Shown one piece after another: positions 60,811 to 64,000 of a stretch of DNA of 64,000 nucleotides (position 1 is its first letter; each line of letters opens with the position of its first letter). Made by a program: the position numbers and the translations under genes. The notes under the pieces are model-generated. The model was not told the origin of the DNA. It worked only from the letters and a program-made list of their open reading frames with translations, and did not search any database. Source of the stretch: Roseomonas sp. (lineage in GTDB: Bacteria; Pseudomonadota; Alphaproteobacteria; Acetobacterales; Acetobacteraceae); contig JADCFX010000010.1 of assembly GCA_020249285.1 (NCBI GenBank), forward strand, positions 62,001 through 126,000, given 5' to 3'.

Positions 60811-62229
60811 TCACGGGGTTTTCGGCTTTGGGGTATGGCCGGAAACCTCGGCCCCCGCATCCCGGCTAAGGGCTGCGAGCATGGGAATGGACAGAAGCGT
60901 GACCAGAGCTGCCATCAGGAAGCCGGTGGAGAAATCCGCAAGTGCAAGCGCTGGCCGCTCGGCGATCAGGCGCGATGCCTCCAACGTCGCGGTGGCCAGC
61001 ACCACGCCAAGCGCGGGCGATAATTGCTGAAGCGTGCTGTAGAAGCTTGTGGCGGCAGAGAGCTTTTCCGGCGGCACATCGGCAAAGACCAGCGTATTGA
61101 GCGAGGTGAATTGCAGGCTGCGGAACAGCCCGCCGCAAGCCAGCAGTAGAAATATCGCCGCGACCGGCCAGGCGGGATTGGGGAAGGCAAGCAGCGCAAT
61201 CCCGGCTGACGCCAAGACGCCATTGATCAGCAATGCGTTCCGAAAGCCAAAGCGCCTGAGCAGCGGGCGCACCAGCGGCTTCATGGTGAAGGCACCAAGC
61301 GCGGTCGCGAAGGATATCAACCCGCTTTCAGAAGCCGACATGCCAAAGCCGATTTGCAGCATAATGGGCACCAGAAAGGGCACCGCGCCGGCACCCACAC
61401 GAAACAGGCTGCCAAAAAGTGCCGGCTGGCGAAAGGTTGGTGTTTTGAGCAGCGCGATATCAATCGCAGGCCGCGGCGCGCGGCGACAATGGAAACATGC
61501 GGCAACGCCAATCAGCAAGCCGGCGGCCAACGCAATTCCAGGCCAGGGTTCTGCCACCACATGCCGCCCCACGGTTTCAAGCCCGAACATGCCAAGCGCC
61601 AGCGCCAGCCCCACCAGTGCCAGGCCAAGCACATCAGGCTTGCCCGGGTTGGTTGGTGGGATGGCCGGGATTTTCCACGCCACCAGCAAGAAACCGATTA
61701 CCCCGATCGGTACATTTATCCAAAATACCGCGCGCCAGCCAAAAAGATCGGTGAGGATGCCACCAAGCGGTGGGCCGCAGACGGGGCCGAGCAAGGCCGG
61801 CATCGTCAGCCAAGCCATGGCGGAGAGCAGTTCTTCCTTACGCACGCCACGCAACAATAAAAGCCGCCCGACTGGGAACATCATCGCACCACCCGCGCCT
61901 TGCAGGATGCGAAAGGCGATCAGGTCTTCCAAGCCGCGTGCCTGGCCGGAAAGTGCGGAGGCCGCGACAAAGACGATGATGGCCAGCATGAAAACACGCT
62001 TGGCGCCGAAGCGATCCGCGATCCAGCTTGAAAACGGGATGAAGACCGTGAGGGCAACAAGATAGGATGTGATGGCCGCCCCCAGCCGCGCCGGGTCTTC
62101 GCCCATATCGCGCGCCATGCTGGGCAAAGCGGTGGCGACCACCGCACTATCCAGGTTTTGCATCAGCAGCGCAGAGGCGACGATCAGCGCAATGACGCGA
62201 TGATTGGCATGGGTGGCGGGTTGGTCCAT
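60811..62229 (-). CDS. MFS transporter, DHA2 (EmrB/QacA-like) family
   Basis: A 472-residue inner-membrane protein with about 14 hydrophobic segments. Signatures: ALLMQNLDSAVVATALPSMA (motif D1), WIADRFGAKRVFM (motif A), ILQGAGGAMMFPVGRLLLLR (motif B-like) and LGPVCGPPLGGILTDLFGWR (motif C of drug/H+ antiporters). It is expected to export a drug or metabolite by proton antiport. It lies between the macroglobulin and the quinone oxidoreductase, all on the minus strand, 11 bp from the latter. Confidence 0.9.
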   Translation of the reverse strand: MDQPATHANHRVIALIVASALLMQNLDSAVVATALPSMARDMGEDPARLGAAITSYLVALTVFIPFSSWIADRFGAKRVFMLAIIVFVAASALSGQARGLEDLIAFRILQGAGGAMMFPVGRLLLLRGVRKEELLSAMAWLTMPALLGPVCGPPLGGILTDLFGWRAVFWINVPIGVIGFLLVAWKIPAIPPTNPGKPDVLGLALVGLALALGMFGLETVGRHVVAEPWPGIALAAGLLIGVAACFHCRRAPRPAIDIALLKTPTFRQPALFGSLFRVGAGAVPFLVPIMLQIGFGMSASESGLISFATALGAFTMKPLVRPLLRRFGFRNALLINGVLASAGIALLAFPNPAWPVAAIFLLLACGGLFRSLQFTSLNTLVFADVPPEKLSAATSFYSTLQQLSPALGVVLATATLEASRLIAERPALALADFSTGFLMAALVTLLSIPMLAALSRDAGAEVSGHTPKPKTP

Positions 62230-62240
62230 CTCGTGCGATT

Positions 62241-63233
62241 TCAGGGGCGCAGGATGACGCGGCCCGCGCTGCGTCTGGCGCTGACTTCCGCCATGGCTTC
62301 GCGGAACTGCTCAAGCGGATAAGCGGCATGGATTTCAGGCTTCAGCGCGCCAGCCTGCCACCATGCAACCAATTGATTCCATAGCGCGCGGGCAGCAGGC
62401 GCGTAATCGCGTCGGCCATCGCCCGGGGACCAGCCGACATAGGTACCCCAATTGACGCCAATCACGCCGATATTCTTCAGCAGCAGAATATTCGTTTGCA
62501 GCGTTGGAATGCCGCCACCGGCGAAGCCAACCACAACAAGATTGCCGCCATCAGCCAGGCAACGCAGGCTTTCATCAAAGGCTGGGCCGCCGATGGTATC
62601 CACCAGGCAATCCACGCCGCGCCCGCCCGTGGCGGCGCGTACCGCATCTCGGAAGGGTGCCGCGCTATCCAGCACCACATCCGCGCCACGGGCGCGCAGC
62701 ATGTCGTGCTTTGCCACGCCAGCGCGCGCAATCACCTTGGCACCGCAAGCCTTGGCGATTTCAACAGCGGCGAGGCCAACGCCGCCCGCCGCGCCATGCA
62801 CCAGCACCCAATCGCCCGCCTTGATCCTGCCGCGCCATAATAACGCCGCACCAGCGGTTGGATAGGAAATCGGGAAAGCGACAGCGGGTTCGAGCGGCAG
62901 GCCGTCCGGAATGGCAATAGTGTGGATATCATCGGCCACGGCTTCTTCCGCCATGCCGCCCCAATCCACCACAGCGAAAACCCGCGTGCCAGGTGGTGGC
63001 GCATCGGCATCGGGTGCTGCTTCCAGCACCGTGCCGACAATCTCCGTCCCCGGTGTGAAGGGAAGCGGTGGCTTGCGCTGATATTTGCCGGCCACCACCA
63101 ATTGCGTGGCAAAGGAAACGCCCGCCGCCGCAACTTTTATCCGCACGCTGCGCGGACGTAACGCCGGGCGCGGTACATCCTTGATTTCCAGCGCATCAAA
63201 ATCGCGCCAGCTTTCGCATATGATCGCGCGCAT
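62241..63233 (-). CDS. zinc-independent MDR NADPH:quinone oxidoreductase
   Basis: A 330-residue medium-chain reductase started at ATG 63233 (a GTG at 63236 is an alternative). GroES-like part: VAAAGVSFATQLVVAGKYQR, PFTPGTEIVGTV. Rossmann part: VLVHGAAGGVGLAAVEIAK, the NADPH site. There are no catalytic Zn cysteines, as in the QOR family. It ends ...RSAGRVILRP. The start codon overlaps the stop of the GMC oxidoreductase (TGATG), so the two are coupled. Confidence 0.9.
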   Translation of the reverse strand: MRAIICESWRDFDALEIKDVPRPALRPRSVRIKVAAAGVSFATQLVVAGKYQRKPPLPFTPGTEIVGTVLEAAPDADAPPPGTRVFAVVDWGGMAEEAVADDIHTIAIPDGLPLEPAVAFPISYPTAGAALLWRGRIKAGDWVLVHGAAGGVGLAAVEIAKACGAKVIARAGVAKHDMLRARGADVVLDSAAPFRDAVRAATGGRGVDCLVDTIGGPAFDESLRCLADGGNLVVVGFAGGGIPTLQTNILLLKNIGVIGVNWGTYVGWSPGDGRRDYAPAARALWNQLVAWWQAGALKPEIHAAYPLEQFREAMAEVSARRSAGRVILRP

Positions 63234-64000
63234 CACGCGGCCTCATCCTGCATGATCATATCCGCACCCTTTTCGCCAATCATGATGGTTGGCACATTGG
63301 TATTGCCGGTGGTAAGCGTTGGCATGATAGAAGCATCAATCACGCGCAAGCCCGCAATGCCCCGCAGCCTGAGGCGGCTATCCACCACACTCGCGGGGTC
63401 TTCACCCATGCGGCAGGTGCCGACGGGGTGATAGATGGTCGTGCCATATTGGCGGGCGAAGCTTAGCAATTCATCATCGGTCTGCACCGCTGGCCCGGGC
63501 AGAATTTCCTTCACGCTATATGGCGTGATGGCAGCTTGCGCGAAAATCTCGCGCACCATGCGCAGCCCTCGCGCGAGCAATTCCTGATCGCTCCGCGCCG
63601 AGAGGTAATTCGGCCGAATCGCAGGCTTTTCAAATGGGTCAGCGGATTTCGCCATGACGGTGCCGCGGCTATCCGGCTTCACGGGACATATGGCGCAGGT
63701 CATGCCGGGTTCTTTTTCCAGCACGCCGAATTGACCAAGCGCATAGCTGGCCGGTGTAAAGAGTAATTGCAGATCGGGGCTGGCCAGCCCTTCACGCGAC
63801 CGCGCAAAAACCTGCGCCGTAGTCACGCCGAAGGTCAGCGCGCCATTGCCAAGCGCGAAGAAGCGCGCCACCTGTTCCACCAAGCGCAGCCCGCGCGCCA
63901 ATTGATTGGTGCTGAGCATGTTCTGCACGCGATGCTGCACGCGCGTGACGTAATGATCCTGCAAATTGGCGCCTACACCTGGCATATCCTGCACCACATC
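63233..64000 (-). CDS. GMC family oxidoreductase, C-terminal part (5' end outside window)
   Basis: The frame continues past the window edge. The visible 255 residues are the C-terminal substrate domain of a choline-dehydrogenase-like GMC flavoenzyme: VGANLQDHYVTRVQHRVQNM, PDLQLLFTPASYALGQFGVL, and the catalytic pair His in YHPVGTCRMGED and Asn in LTTGNTNVPTIMIGEKGADM. The FAD-binding N-terminus is not in view. It oxidises an alcohol with flavin; substrate unknown. The C-terminus ends at 63233 and overlaps the quinone oxidoreductase start. Confidence 0.9.
   Translation of the reverse strand, partial: DVVQDMPGVGANLQDHYVTRVQHRVQNMLSTNQLARGLRLVEQVARFFALGNGALTFGVTTAQVFARSREGLASPDLQLLFTPASYALGQFGVLEKEPGMTCAICPVKPDSRGTVMAKSADPFEKPAIRPNYLSARSDQELLARGLRMVREIFAQAAITPYSVKEILPGPAVQTDDELLSFARQYGTTIYHPVGTCRMGEDPASVVDSRLRLRGIAGLRVIDASIMPTLTTGNTNVPTIMIGEKGADMIMQDEAA

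Overview
This 64 kb window is chromosomal DNA from a GC-rich alphaproteobacterium, most likely of the Acetobacteraceae/Rhodospirillales type. Four things support this: a circularly permuted two-piece tmRNA with an ANDN...ALAA tag, an alpha-type SspB gene next to it, an SDHAF4/DUF1674 protein, and carA/carB/greA in close proximity. The placement is inferred from gene content; no database search was possible. Genes are densely packed. No rRNA, standard tRNA, CRISPR array, prophage or intact insertion sequence was recognised.

Layout. 1-4.4 kb: end of an alpha/beta hydrolase, a methyltransferase, a small lipoprotein, an SDR and a secreted metallo-beta-lactamase-fold enzyme. 4.07-4.46 kb: nine hairpins phased at exactly 46 bp, the last holding the ilvA stop codon. 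4.4-13.4 kb (minus strand): ilvA, greA, carB, a LysE exporter, an AT-richer HEPN-like gene, an SDR, and a carA fused in frame to an N-terminal helix-turn-helix domain behind a promoter whose spacer is a 17-bp palindrome. 13.7-16.6 kb: L,D-transpeptidase, a tiny proline/alanine lipoprotein with a strong terminator, and MarC. 16.6-24.3 kb: a PepT-like peptidase, then an envelope block (OmpR-type regulator, sensor kinase, HtrA protease, DcaP-like porin, LpxR-like lipid A deacylase). 24.3-29.1 kb: SLC13 transporter, AbgT transporter and M20 dipeptidase. 29.3-42.6 kb: RMD1/YagE-like protein, two patatins, DUF1269, two AraC regulators, an RND pump with adaptor, a membrane-anchored hydrolase and an AI-2E-family permease. 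42.8-48.4 kb: amidohydrolase, a decayed peptide-ABC ATPase, HD hydrolase, asparaginase, thioesterase, glycosyltransferase. 48.6-55.6 kb: DUF2076, SDHAF4, HtpX, ankyrin-like protein, fluoroacetate-dehalogenase-like enzyme, ThyX, M20 amidohydrolase, ssrA, sspB. 55.6-64 kb: a 1,700-residue alpha-2-macroglobulin, MFS exporter, quinone oxidoreductase and a GMC oxidoreductase cut by the window end.

How parts work together. The ssrA-sspB pair joins production of the degradation tag to its probable ClpXP adaptor. The two-component system beside HtrA and two outer-membrane proteins suggests an envelope-stress module. AbgT overlaps an M20 peptidase, which suggests uptake and cleavage of acylated amino acids or peptides. 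The carA-carB-greA order is interrupted by three genes, one with a likely HEPN ribonuclease motif. A 44-bp palindromic element occurs three times between genes, and its stem bases covary.
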